A DNA stretch of 64,000 bases from NCBI RefSeq assembly GCF_000725485.1, contig NZ_JOAG01000009.1, forward strand, positions 62,001 to 126,000, in the 5' to 3' direction. A model generated the notes under the pieces. The model ran no database searches. It was not told the origin of the DNA and saw nothing but the letters and a program-made list of their open reading frames with translations. This document shows, one piece after another, positions 25,265 through 33,633 of the stretch. Source of the DNA: Nonomuraea candida (lineage in GTDB: Bacteria; Actinomycetota; Actinomycetes; Streptosporangiales; Streptosporangiaceae). Numbering within the stretch: the first letter of the stretch is position 1; each line of letters begins with the position of its first letter. Position numbers and translations under genes: made by a program.

Positions 25265-28200
25265 ATGGTGACTTTCGGGGTGCTGGGCCCGCTGACGGCC
25301 GACGACGACCACGGCCCTGTCAAGCTCGGGGGCGCGCGGCACCGTGCCGTGCTGGCCCGGCTGCTGATCGCCAGGGGCCGGGTCGTGCCGGTGTCGTGGC
25401 TGATCGACGACCTGTGGGAGGAGCGGCGGGAAGGGGCGCTCGGGGCCGTGCAGACGTTCGTCGGCGCGCTCAGGAAGGCCCTCGAACCCGGCCGCCCGCC
25501 GCGCACCCCCGCGCGGCTCCTGGTCACCTCGCCTCCCGGCTACGCGCTGCGCGCCGAGCCGGAGGCGGTGGACGCCTGGCGGTTCGAGTCCGCCGTCGCC
25601 GGCGCCGCCCGGCTGCCGGCCGAGGAGGCCTACACCCTGCTCACCGAGGCGCTGGGGCTCTGGCGGGGGCCGGCGTACGCGGAGTTCGCCGAGCAGGACT
25701 GGGCGCGCGGCGAGGCGGCCCGGCTGGACGAGCTGCGGCTGCTGGCCGTCGAACGCCGCGCCGAGGCGGCCCTGGCCTCCGGGCGGGCCGCCGAGACGGT
25801 GCCCGACCTGGAGGCGCACGTGGCGGGGCATCCGCTGCGCGAGGACGGGTGGCGGCTGCTCGCGCTGGGGCTGTACCGGAGGGGGCGGCAGGGCGACGCG
25901 CTGGCCCAGTTGCGGCGGGCCAGGGAGGTGCTGCGGACCGAGCTCGGGGTGGACCCGGGGGAGGCGCTGCGCCGCCTCGAATCCGACATCCTCCTCCAGT
26001 CCCCCCACCTCACCGACACCCCGCCCTCCGCACCCTCCACCCCCCGACCGGCGGGGGCACCCGCCTCAGGACCGGTGCCTGCCTCCGGAGCGGCGTCCGC
26101 CTCCCGGCCGGAGTCCCCGCCCTCTGGCTCGTCGGGGGCGGAGCCGGGCGGGCATCCGTTCGTCGGGCGGGTCGCGGAGCTGGGCGAACTGGAAGGGGTC
26201 GCGGCGGACGTCGTGGCACACGGGCGGGCGAGGCTCGTGCTGGTGTCCGGTGCGGCGGGAGCGGGCAAGACCTCGCTGGCCGGGATGCTGGCCCGGCGCC
26301 TGACGTCCGGCGGCTGGACCGCCGCGTGGGGCGCCAGTCCCGAACTGCGGGGCGCGCCCGCCGCCTGGCCGTGGACGCAGATGCGCGACCAGCTCACCGC
26401 GGCCGGCCACCTGCCCCCTGAGCCCTCACCCGCCGACCCGCACGAGCCCCCCGGCGCACCCGGACGGCCAGGTCACCGGGAAGGCCGGGGCGAGGCCCGC
26501 CGGGAAGGGCGGGAGACAGACCGCTGGGAGGGGCGGGAGGAAGGGGGCCCGGAAGGGCGTGGGGGTGTGGCGCTGGCCGCGCGGTTCAGGCGGCGTCGCG
26601 CCATCGCCGCCGGGCTGGCCGAGGTCGCCGGGCGGGCGCCGTTGCTCCTGGTCTTCGACGACCTGCACTGGGCCGACGAGGAGACCCTCGCGCTGCTCAC
26701 CACGCTGGCCGGAGACCTGGGCGCGGCGCCGGTGCTGATCGTCGGCACGTACCGTTCGACCGAGATCTCCGCCGGGCTGTCGGAGGCGCTGGGCCGGATC
26801 TCGCGGGCCGAGCCGGCGCGCGTCTACCTGGGCGGCCTGACCGAGCCCCAGGTGCGCGAGCTGGTCCAGACCATCACCGGCCGCGACCCGGGCGACGGCG
26901 GCGCGGCCCGGACGATCCACGCGCGCAGCGGCGGCAACCCCTTCTTCGTCCGGGAGCTCACCCGCCTGTGGGAGAGCGAGGGCGACGCGGCGCTGCACAC
27001 GGTCCCCGCCGGCGTGCGCGACGTCATCCGGCACCGCCTGGCCGGGCTGTCGGAGGCGGCGCGCACCCACCTCCGCCAGGCCGCCGTGGTCGGCCAGGAG
27101 GTCGATCTCGACGTGCTGATCCCGCTGGCGGGCGACGAGGACGAGGTCCTGGACTCCGTCGAGTCCGCCCTGATCGCCGGCTTCCTCGTCGAGCGGGACG
27201 CCGACCGGCTGCGCTTCGCCCACGCGCTGGTGCACGAGACGCTCTACGACGACGTCACGCGCGCCCGCCGCGCCCGCTGGCACGCCAGGGCCGCCGAGAT
27301 CGTCGAACGCGTCCGGCCCGGCGACGTGGAGACCATCGCGCACCATTGCGTCCGCGCCGGGGGCAGGGCCGACGCCGCCCGCACCGCCCGCTACGCCCGC
27401 GCCGCCGCCGAGCGGGCGGAGCGCAGGTCCGCCCCGCACGAGGCGGCCCGCCTCTGGCGCGCCACCCTCGACGCCCTCGACCGCGCGACCCCCGCGGGCT
27501 CTCCTGACGGCGGTGCGAAGTCCGTTCTCCCCGGCGGCGGTACGGTCCGCGGGGCCGGAGAGGAGTGGCCCGGAGGAGAGGTGGTCCGTACCGGTGGCGG
27601 GCCGGTGCGGCTGGAGGCGGTCATGGGGCTGGTCAGGGCGCTGGCCGTGATCGGCGAGCTGCACGAGTCGCGCCGCCACCGGGCGGAGGCGGCCGCGGCG
27701 GCCGAGGCGCTGGGCGATCCGGTGCTGGCCGCGCGGGTGATCGGCGCCTTCGACGTGCCCGCCGTCTGGACCGCCAACGACGACCCCGCCCTGTCGGCCC
27801 GGCTGGCCGCCGCCGCCGAGCGTACGCTGGCCGCCCTGCCGCCCACCGGCCACGACGCCGAACGCGCCCGGCTGCTGATCACCATCGCCATGGAGCGGCG
27901 CGCCGACCCGGCACGGCGCGGGGCCGAGGCGGCGCGCGAGGCCGAGGCGATCGCCCGCCGCCTGGGCGACCGCACGCTGCTGGCGTACGCGCTCAACGGC
28001 CGGTACATGCAGACCTTCGAGCGGGCCGGCCTCGCGCCCGAGCGGGCCGCGATCGGCGCGGAGATGCTGGAGGTGGCGGCCGGTGACGACGGGCTGGTGA
28101 CGTTCGAGGTGCTCGGGCATCTCGTCCTGCTCCAGGCCAGGGCCGCGCTGGCCGACCTGGAGGCCGCCGACCGGCACGCGGCCGCCGCCGACCGCCTGGC

Positions 28201-28960
28201 CGAGCGGTACGACCTGCCGCTCGTCGGCGTGTTCACCACCTGGTACGCCGCCCTCCGCCTGGCCGTGAGGGGCGGCGGGGGTGACGCGGCGCGTGCGGCG
28301 TACCGGACGGCGGCCGCCCGGCTCAGCGGCACGGGCATGCCGGGCGTCGAGGAGGGCATCCTGCCTCTCGCGCTGCTGTGCCTGCGGGTGGCGGAGCATG
28401 ACCCCGGCGCGCCAGGTGCCGCCTCCCGGAAGGGCGCGGGGCACGACCTGGACGTGCCCGGTGCCGTCTCCGGGACGGCTGCGGGGGCCCGGCGGGCCGT
28501 CGCGGGGCACGACCCCGGCGTCCCCGGCGCGATGGGCGACCGGTGGGACGGGACGGCCGGCAGGTGGGGGCCGTACGAGGCGTGGGGGAGGGCTCTGACC
28601 CTGTTCGGGGAGGGGCGGCGCGAGGAGGCGGTGCGGGCCGTCGCCGCGATCCCCGACTCTCCGCAGGACCTGCTCTTCGAGGCCAGGACCGGCCTGCACG
28701 CCGTGGCCGCCGTCACGGCCGGTGACCGGGCGGCCATGGAGCGCCTCCACGAGCGGCTGCTGCCCGCCGAGGACGAGCTGGCGGGGGCGGGCAGCGGGCT
28801 GGTCACGCTCGGCCCGGTCGCGTTGTACCTCGGCCGCCTGGCCGCGGCCCTGGGACGGCACGAGCAGGCCGCCGGACATTTCCGGAAAGCGGAGGAGGTC
28901 GCCGGCCGGGCCGGCGCCCCGCACTGGGCCGCCGCCGCCCGCGCGGCGGCCACTCGCTAG
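25265..28960 (+). CDS. SARP-type BTAD regulator fused to an AAA ATPase and helical repeats
   Basis: A 1231-residue regulator. Residues 1-95 are an OmpR-type winged helix (FGVLGPLTADDDHGPVKLGG) and 100-240 a bacterial transcriptional activation domain. A Pro/Ser/Ala-rich linker follows to about 290, then an ATPase domain with Walker A (SGAAGAGKTS, about 327-336) and Walker B (LLLVFDDLHWAD, about 460). TPR-like helical repeats run to the end. This is the AfsR/large-SARP architecture that activates pathway genes, often secondary metabolism. Two low-complexity inserts (about residues 385-435 and 1040-1095) look like recent expansions. ATG 25265 is preceded by TTGGAGGTC; an in-frame extension to 25154 is rejected. 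No LuxR-type C-terminal helix is present. Its target is not evident. Confidence 0.88.
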   Translation: MVTFGVLGPLTADDDHGPVKLGGARHRAVLARLLIARGRVVPVSWLIDDLWEERREGALGAVQTFVGALRKALEPGRPPRTPARLLVTSPPGYALRAEPEAVDAWRFESAVAGAARLPAEEAYTLLTEALGLWRGPAYAEFAEQDWARGEAARLDELRLLAVERRAEAALASGRAAETVPDLEAHVAGHPLREDGWRLLALGLYRRGRQGDALAQLRRAREVLRTELGVDPGEALRRLESDILLQSPHLTDTPPSAPSTPRPAGAPASGPVPASGAASASRPESPPSGSSGAEPGGHPFVGRVAELGELEGVAADVVAHGRARLVLVSGAAGAGKTSLAGMLARRLTSGGWTAAWGASPELRGAPAAWPWTQMRDQLTAAGHLPPEPSPADPHEPPGAPGRPGHREGRGEARREGRETDRWEGREEGGPEGRGGVALAARFRRRRAIAAGLAEVAGRAPLLLVFDDLHWADEETLALLTTLAGDLGAAPVLIVGTYRSTEISAGLSEALGRISRAEPARVYLGGLTEPQVRELVQTITGRDPGDGGAARTIHARSGGNPFFVRELTRLWESEGDAALHTVPAGVRDVIRHRLAGLSEAARTHLRQAAVVGQEVDLDVLIPLAGDEDEVLDSVESALIAGFLVERDADRLRFAHALVHETLYDDVTRARRARWHARAAEIVERVRPGDVETIAHHCVRAGGRADAARTARYARAAAERAERRSAPHEAARLWRATLDALDRATPAGSPDGGAKSVLPGGGTVRGAGEEWPGGEVVRTGGGPVRLEAVMGLVRALAVIGELHESRRHRAEAAAAAEALGDPVLAARVIGAFDVPAVWTANDDPALSARLAAAAERTLAALPPTGHDAERARLLITIAMERRADPARRGAEAAREAEAIARRLGDRTLLAYALNGRYMQTFERAGLAPERAAIGAEMLEVAAGDDGLVTFEVLGHLVLLQARAALADLEAADRHAAAADRLAERYDLPLVGVFTTWYAALRLAVRGGGGDAARAAYRTAAARLSGTGMPGVEEGILPLALLCLRVAEHDPGAPGAASRKGAGHDLDVPGAVSGTAAGARRAVAGHDPGVPGAMGDRWDGTAGRWGPYEAWGRALTLFGEGRREEAVRAVAAIPDSPQDLLFEARTGLHAVAAVTAGDRAAMERLHERLLPAEDELAGAGSGLVTLGPVALYLGRLAAALGRHEQAAGHFRKAEEVAGRAGAPHWAAAARAAATR

Positions 28961-29132
28961 TCTGCATGTCATCACGGGACGCGGCCCGCCCGTCGTCACG
29001 GGACCCGCAGGTCACGGGAGATGGCCTGCGTGCCGTGACCGGACGCGGCCCTCGTGTCGTGACGGGACGGCCGGGGCCGGTGCGGACCACCGAGGTGCGG
29101 TGTTCGTCATCCGGCGCCCCGCTCTCGAGTTT

Positions 29133-29145
29133 CCGAAACTTTCGG
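29133..29145. promoter_or_regulatory. Operator CCGAAACTTTCGG upstream of the xylan operon
   Basis: A perfect 6-1-6 palindrome 93 bp upstream of the -35 element. Its GAAA-N-TTTC core also occurs at 29291 and at 3827. LacI-family xylan regulators of actinomycetes such as BxlR are reported to bind CGAA/TTCG inverted repeats, so a xylo-oligosaccharide repressor is a natural candidate. Confidence 0.6.
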
Positions 29146-29237
29146 GCAACTTAACGCCCGCCCGAGCCTCGACCAGCCGCCGGCTTGCGCGGACCGGCCG
29201 TCGGGAGGATCTGCAACATAGCAGGTTGTTGCCACTC

Positions 29238-29266
29238 TTGACAGGCCACAACGGGCCCCTTATGTT
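29238..29266 (+). promoter_or_regulatory. Strong housekeeping-type promoter of the xylan operon
   Basis: TTGACA at 29238-29243 and TATGTT at 29261-29266, separated by exactly 17 bases. This is the best consensus promoter in the window. Transcription would start near 29273, so the operator at 29291 lies just inside the leader. Confidence 0.75.
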
Positions 29267-29290
29267 GCCGCAATATTAAACAGATCTGCT

Positions 29291-29302
29291 TGAAAGTTTC
29301 GG
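29291..29302. promoter_or_regulatory. Second operator TGAAAGTTTCGG inside the leader
   Basis: Shares the GAAAGTTTC core and lies about 20 bp downstream of the predicted transcription start, a classic roadblock position. Together with 29133-29145 it brackets the promoter. The rest of the roughly 400-bp spacer (28961-29367) shows only short GTCACGGGAC-like direct repeats at 28972-29070. Confidence 0.55.
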
Positions 29303-29367
29303 CGTCACTCCCGCGTAACACCCCCCGCTCTCGCCGCGGGCGGCGCCGTCATGGCCGAAGGGATGGC

Positions 29368-31731
29368 ATGAGGGGCCAGGAACCAATCGACACACGCTCG
29401 GCGTCCGGCGAGAGCGAGCTGTGGCGGGACGCACGGCTGTCGCCCGCCGAGCGGGCCGACGCGCTCATCCCGCTCATGACCCTTGAGGAGAAGATCGCCC
29501 AGCTCGTCGGCGTGTGGGTCGGCGCGGACGCGTCCGGGGGCGGCGTCGCCCCCCACCAGACCGACATGGGCGCGGGCCCCGAGTGGGGCGAGGCCATCCG
29601 GCTGGGCCTGGGCCAGCTCACGCGCCCGTTCGGCACCGCGCCGGTCGATCCGGTCGCCGGGGCGCGCTCGCTGGCCGCCTCCCAGGCCGAGATCGTCCGG
29701 GCCAGCCGGTTCGGCATCCCGGCGCAGGTGCACGAGGAGTGCCTGACGGGCTTCGCGGCCTGGCGGGCGACGGTGTACCCGACGCCGCTGAGCTGGGGCG
29801 CCTCCTTCGACCCCGACCTGGTGGAGGAGATGGCCGGACGGATCGGCCGCTCCATGCGGGCCGCGGGCATCCACCAGGGCCTGGCCCCGGTGGTGGACGT
29901 GACCAGGGATTACCGCTGGGGGCGCACGGAGGAGACGATCGGCGAGGACCCGTACCTGGTCGGCACCCTCGGCGCCGCGTACGTGCGCGGCCTGGAGGGC
30001 GCCGGGATCGTCGCCACGCTCAAGCACTTCGCCGGCTACTCCGCCTCCCGGGGCGGCCGCAACCTGGCCCCCGTCCCGATGGGGCGGCGGGAGCTGGCGG
30101 ACGTCGTGCTGCCGCCGTTCGAGATCGCCCTGCGCCTGGGCGGCGCCCGCTCGGTCATGCACTCCTACGCCGAGATCGACGGCGTGCCCGTGGCGGCCGA
30201 CGAGAGCCTGCTGACCGGCCTGCTGCGTGACGAGTGGGGCTTCGAGGGCACGGTCGTCGCCGACTACTTCGCCATCCGGTTCCTGGAGCGGCTGCACAAG
30301 GTCGCCGCCGACGGCGGGGAGGCGGCCGGGATCGCGCTGAAGGCCGGCATCGACGTCGAGCTGCCCACGGTGGACACGTTCGGCGCGCCGCTGGTCGAGG
30401 CGGTCAAGTCGGGAGCGGTGGACGAGGCGCTGATCGACCGCGCGCTGCGCCGCGTGCTGACGCAGAAGGCCGAGCAGGGCCTGCTCGACGCGGACTGGCA
30501 GCCGCTGCCCGGCCCGGCCGAGGAGGTCAGGCTCGACGACGAGGAGAGCCGGGAGGTCTCCCTGCGCCTGGCTCGCCAGGCGATCGTGCTGCTGCGCAAC
30601 GAGGACGGCGTGCTGCCGCTGGCCCCGGGGCGGCGGATCGCGCTCGTCGGTCCGGTCGCCGACGACCCGATGGCGATGCTGGGCTGCTACACCTTCCCCG
30701 CGCACGTCGGCCCGCATCCCGAGCACGGGCTCGGCATGGAGCTGCCGTCGCTGCGCGAGGCGCTCGCCGGCCTGGTGCCGGACCTGGCCTACGCCAAGGG
30801 CTGCGACATCACCGGCGCCGACACCTCCGGCATCGCCGAGGCCGCCGCCCTGGCCGCCGGCAGCGACGTGTGCGTGCTCGCCGTCGGCGACCGCGCGGGC
30901 CTGTTCGGGCGCGGCACCTCCGGCGAGGGCTGCGACGCCACCGACCTGCGCCTGCCCGGCGTGCAGGCCGAGCTGGTGCGGGCCGTGCTGGCGACCGGCA
31001 CCCCGGTGGTGCTGGTGCTGCTCGCCGGCCGCCCGTACGCGATCGGCCCCGAGGTGGACGCGGCCAAGGCCGTCGTGTTCGGCTTCTTCCCTGGCCAGCG
31101 CGGCGGCCAGGCGCTGGCCGAGGTGCTGACCGGCGCGGTGAACCCGTCCGGCCGGCTGCCGGTCAGCGTGCCGCGCGACGCGGGCGGCCTGCCCGCCACC
31201 TACCTGGCCCCGCCGCTGGGCCGCCGCAGCGAGGTGTCGTCGGTGGACCCGACGCCCGCCTACCCGTTCGGGCACGGCCTGAGCTACACCACGTTCGAGT
31301 GGAGCCAGGCGCGCGTCCGCGACGGCGTGACCGAGTGGGCGGTGGACGGCGAGGTGGCCGTGGAGGTCACCGTGCGCAACACCGGCACGCGCGCGGGCGC
31401 GGAGGTCGTCCAGCTCTACCTGCACGACCCGGTGGCGCAGACGACCAGGCCCGAGGTGCGCCTGATCGGCTACGCCCGCGTGCCGCTGGAGGCGGGCGAG
31501 TCCGCGCGGGTGGCCTTCACCGTCCCGGCGGACGTCACGTCGTTCACCGGCGCGCACGGCCGGCGCGTCGTCGAGCCGGGCGACGTCGAGCTGCGGCTCG
31601 GCCCCTCGTGCGCGCGGGCCGCGGCGGTGCTGCCGCTGCGCCTGACCGGCGCCGAGCGCGAGGTCGGCCACCGGCGGCAGCTCACGGCGCCGGCGCACAT
31701 CGACCGCAACCCACCGGAGGGCCGAGGATGA
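29368..31731 (+). CDS. GH3 beta-xylosidase/beta-glucosidase, cytoplasmic
   Basis: A 787-residue enzyme without a signal peptide. The GH3 barrel includes RWGRTEETIGEDPYLVG, KHFAGYSASRGGRN and the nucleophile Asp299 in TVVADYFAI. The alpha/beta sandwich follows (residues about 400-640), then a C-terminal fibronectin-III-like domain (VTVRNTGTRAGAEVVQLYLHD). Being intracellular and first in an operon with an oligosaccharide importer, GH39 and GH67 (convergent), it most likely cleaves xylo-oligosaccharides after uptake. Start is ATG 29368 behind AAGGGA. Its stop overlaps the permease ATG (ATGA). Beta-glucosidase activity is an alternative, since GH3 specificity is not safely read from sequence. 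Confidence 0.88.
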   Translation: MRGQEPIDTRSASGESELWRDARLSPAERADALIPLMTLEEKIAQLVGVWVGADASGGGVAPHQTDMGAGPEWGEAIRLGLGQLTRPFGTAPVDPVAGARSLAASQAEIVRASRFGIPAQVHEECLTGFAAWRATVYPTPLSWGASFDPDLVEEMAGRIGRSMRAAGIHQGLAPVVDVTRDYRWGRTEETIGEDPYLVGTLGAAYVRGLEGAGIVATLKHFAGYSASRGGRNLAPVPMGRRELADVVLPPFEIALRLGGARSVMHSYAEIDGVPVAADESLLTGLLRDEWGFEGTVVADYFAIRFLERLHKVAADGGEAAGIALKAGIDVELPTVDTFGAPLVEAVKSGAVDEALIDRALRRVLTQKAEQGLLDADWQPLPGPAEEVRLDDEESREVSLRLARQAIVLLRNEDGVLPLAPGRRIALVGPVADDPMAMLGCYTFPAHVGPHPEHGLGMELPSLREALAGLVPDLAYAKGCDITGADTSGIAEAAALAAGSDVCVLAVGDRAGLFGRGTSGEGCDATDLRLPGVQAELVRAVLATGTPVVLVLLAGRPYAIGPEVDAAKAVVFGFFPGQRGGQALAEVLTGAVNPSGRLPVSVPRDAGGLPATYLAPPLGRRSEVSSVDPTPAYPFGHGLSYTTFEWSQARVRDGVTEWAVDGEVAVEVTVRNTGTRAGAEVVQLYLHDPVAQTTRPEVRLIGYARVPLEAGESARVAFTVPADVTSFTGAHGRRVVEPGDVELRLGPSCARAAAVLPLRLTGAEREVGHRRQLTAPAHIDRNPPEGRG

Positions 31732-32717
31732 GCACATCCGAAACGCTGAGCGTCGGCACGACGCCGGAGCCCGAGGCCGCCGAGCCGGCGGCGAAGGGCC
31801 ACCGCCGCAAGGGCGGCAGCTCCTGGGGGCGCGCGCTGCGCCGCGACTGGCAGCTCTACTCGCTGGCGGTGCTGCCGCTGCTGTTCTTCCTGATCTTCCG
31901 GTACGCCCCCATGCTGGGCAACATCATCGCCTTCAGGAAGTTCGAGCCGGGCGGCAACATCTTCGGCGAAGAGTGGGTGGGCCTGCGCTACGTGAAGATG
32001 TTCCTGAACGACCCGACGTTCTGGAACGTGTTCAGCAACACGCTGATCCTCGGCGCGCTGACCCTGATCTTCTGCTTCCCGCTGCCGATCGTGCTGGCCC
32101 TGCTGCTCAACGAGGTCCGCCGGCGCACGCTGAAGCGGTTCCTGCAGTCGGTGTCGTATCTGCCGCACTTCCTGTCGATCGTGATCGTGGCCGGTCTCGT
32201 CATGCAGATCACGGCCATCGACGGGCCGATCAACTCGTTCCTGAGCTACATCGGCAGCGAGAAGATCTCGTTCATGCAGGACCCGGACTGGTTCCGGACG
32301 ATCTACGTCGGCTCGGAGGTCTGGCAGACCGTCGGCTGGGGCACCATCCTCTACCTGGCCGCCCTGACCACCATCGACGACCAGCTCTACGAGGCCGCCA
32401 GGATGGACGGCGCCTCCCGGTGGCGGCAGATCTGGCACGTGACACTGCCGGGCATCCGGCCGACGGCGGTGACGCTGCTGATCCTCAACATCGGCACGTT
32501 CATGGCGGTCGGCTTCGAGAAGGTCTTCCTGCTCTACAACCCGCTGACGTATCCGACCGCCGACGTGATCTCGACGTACCTGTACCGGATGGGCCTGGAG
32601 GCCAGCAACTTCAGCTACGCCGCGGCGATCGGCCTGTTCGAGGCGCTGGTCGGCCTGGTCCTGATCCTCTCGGCCAATGTGATCTCCCGTCGCACAGTTG
32701 GGACGAGCCTGTGGTGA
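31728..32717 (+). CDS. Polysaccharide ABC transporter permease, LplB type
   Basis: A 329-residue inner-membrane permease with six helices and the EAA loop EAARMDGASRWRQIWHVTLPGI. The sequence YAPMLGNIIAFRKF and the C-terminal region are characteristic of LplB/YtcP-type systems that import oligosaccharides. Overlaps the GH3 stop by ATGA and the next permease start by GTGA, so the genes are coupled. No dedicated ATPase is encoded nearby; these importers usually borrow a shared MsiK-type ATPase. The N-terminal 40 residues are a charged Ala/Glu-rich tail. Confidence 0.92.
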   Translation: MSTSETLSVGTTPEPEAAEPAAKGHRRKGGSSWGRALRRDWQLYSLAVLPLLFFLIFRYAPMLGNIIAFRKFEPGGNIFGEEWVGLRYVKMFLNDPTFWNVFSNTLILGALTLIFCFPLPIVLALLLNEVRRRTLKRFLQSVSYLPHFLSIVIVAGLVMQITAIDGPINSFLSYIGSEKISFMQDPDWFRTIYVGSEVWQTVGWGTILYLAALTTIDDQLYEAARMDGASRWRQIWHVTLPGIRPTAVTLLILNIGTFMAVGFEKVFLLYNPLTYPTADVISTYLYRMGLEASNFSYAAAIGLFEALVGLVLILSANVISRRTVGTSLW

Positions 32718-33592
32718 CAACGCACGACATGACCCGGGGCTACCGCGTCTTCCAGTGGTTCAACGGGGTCATCCTGACCCTGGTCGTGGTGGTGACGCTC
32801 TATCCGTTCGTCAACATCCTGGCCCGCTCGTTCAGCTCCCAGGCCGCCATCAGCGCGGGCGAGGTGAACCTCATTCCCAAGGGGTTCAACCTCACGACGT
32901 ACAAGATCGTGGCGTCGGACCCGATGTTCTGGACGAACTACCGCAACACGGTGGTCTACACGGTCGTCGCGACCGTCATCGCGATGGTGATGACGACGTG
33001 TTACGCGTACGTGCTGTCCAAGAAGCACCTCAAGGGCCGCAAGTTCCTGGTCGGCGTCGCGGTCTTCACCATGTTCTTCTCCGGCGGCCTGATCCCGAAC
33101 TACGTGCTGATCAGCGGCCTGGGCCTGAAGAACTCGATCTGGGCGATCGTCCTGCCCAACGCGATCAGCGTCTTCAACCTGCTGGTCATGAAGGCGTTCT
33201 TCGAGAGCCTGCCGCAGGACCTGGAGGAGGCCGCCGCGATCGACGGCCTGAACACCTACGGCATCCTGTGGAAGATCGTGCTGCCGCTGTCGAAGGCGGT
33301 CATCGCGACGATGATCCTGTTCTACGCGGTCTCGTTCTGGAACTCGTGGTTCGCCGCGTTCCTCTACATGAACGAGTCGGACCTGTTCCCCGTGACGGTC
33401 TATCTGCGCAACCTCATCGCCGGAGCCACCGGCGCCGACTCCTTCGGGGCGGCGGCCGCGGAAGTGACGCAGGCGGGGGCCAACATCCAGGCGGTGACGA
33501 TCGTGCTCACCGTCCTGCCGATCCTGGTCATCTACCCGTTCGTCCAGCGCTACTTCGTCTCCGGCGTCATGCTCGGCGCGGTCAAGGGCTGA
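32714..33592 (+). CDS. Carbohydrate ABC transporter permease, LplC type
   Basis: A 292-residue partner permease with six helices; the EAA loop is EEAAAIDGLNTYGILWKIVLPLS. MFFSGGLIPNYVLISGLGL and NSWFAAFLYMNE are typical of the LplC/YtcP branch. The start is one of two tandem GTG codons (32711, 32714); I take 32714, whose GTGA overlaps the LplB stop. ATG 32729 is a third choice. With LplB it forms the membrane channel fed by the binding protein encoded next. Confidence 0.92.
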   Translation: MTTHDMTRGYRVFQWFNGVILTLVVVVTLYPFVNILARSFSSQAAISAGEVNLIPKGFNLTTYKIVASDPMFWTNYRNTVVYTVVATVIAMVMTTCYAYVLSKKHLKGRKFLVGVAVFTMFFSGGLIPNYVLISGLGLKNSIWAIVLPNAISVFNLLVMKAFFESLPQDLEEAAAIDGLNTYGILWKIVLPLSKAVIATMILFYAVSFWNSWFAAFLYMNESDLFPVTVYLRNLIAGATGADSFGAAAAEVTQAGANIQAVTIVLTVLPILVIYPFVQRYFVSGVMLGAVKG

Positions 33593-33633
33593 CCCTCCCG
33601 GCGCCTCTCAACCCCCAGAAAGGAATTCCCCCC

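Noticed and set aside
28961..29130. Short frames and GTCACGGGAC repeats between the BTAD gene and the xylan operon
   Set aside because: No ribosome site, no conserved motif; looks like degraded repeat DNA.
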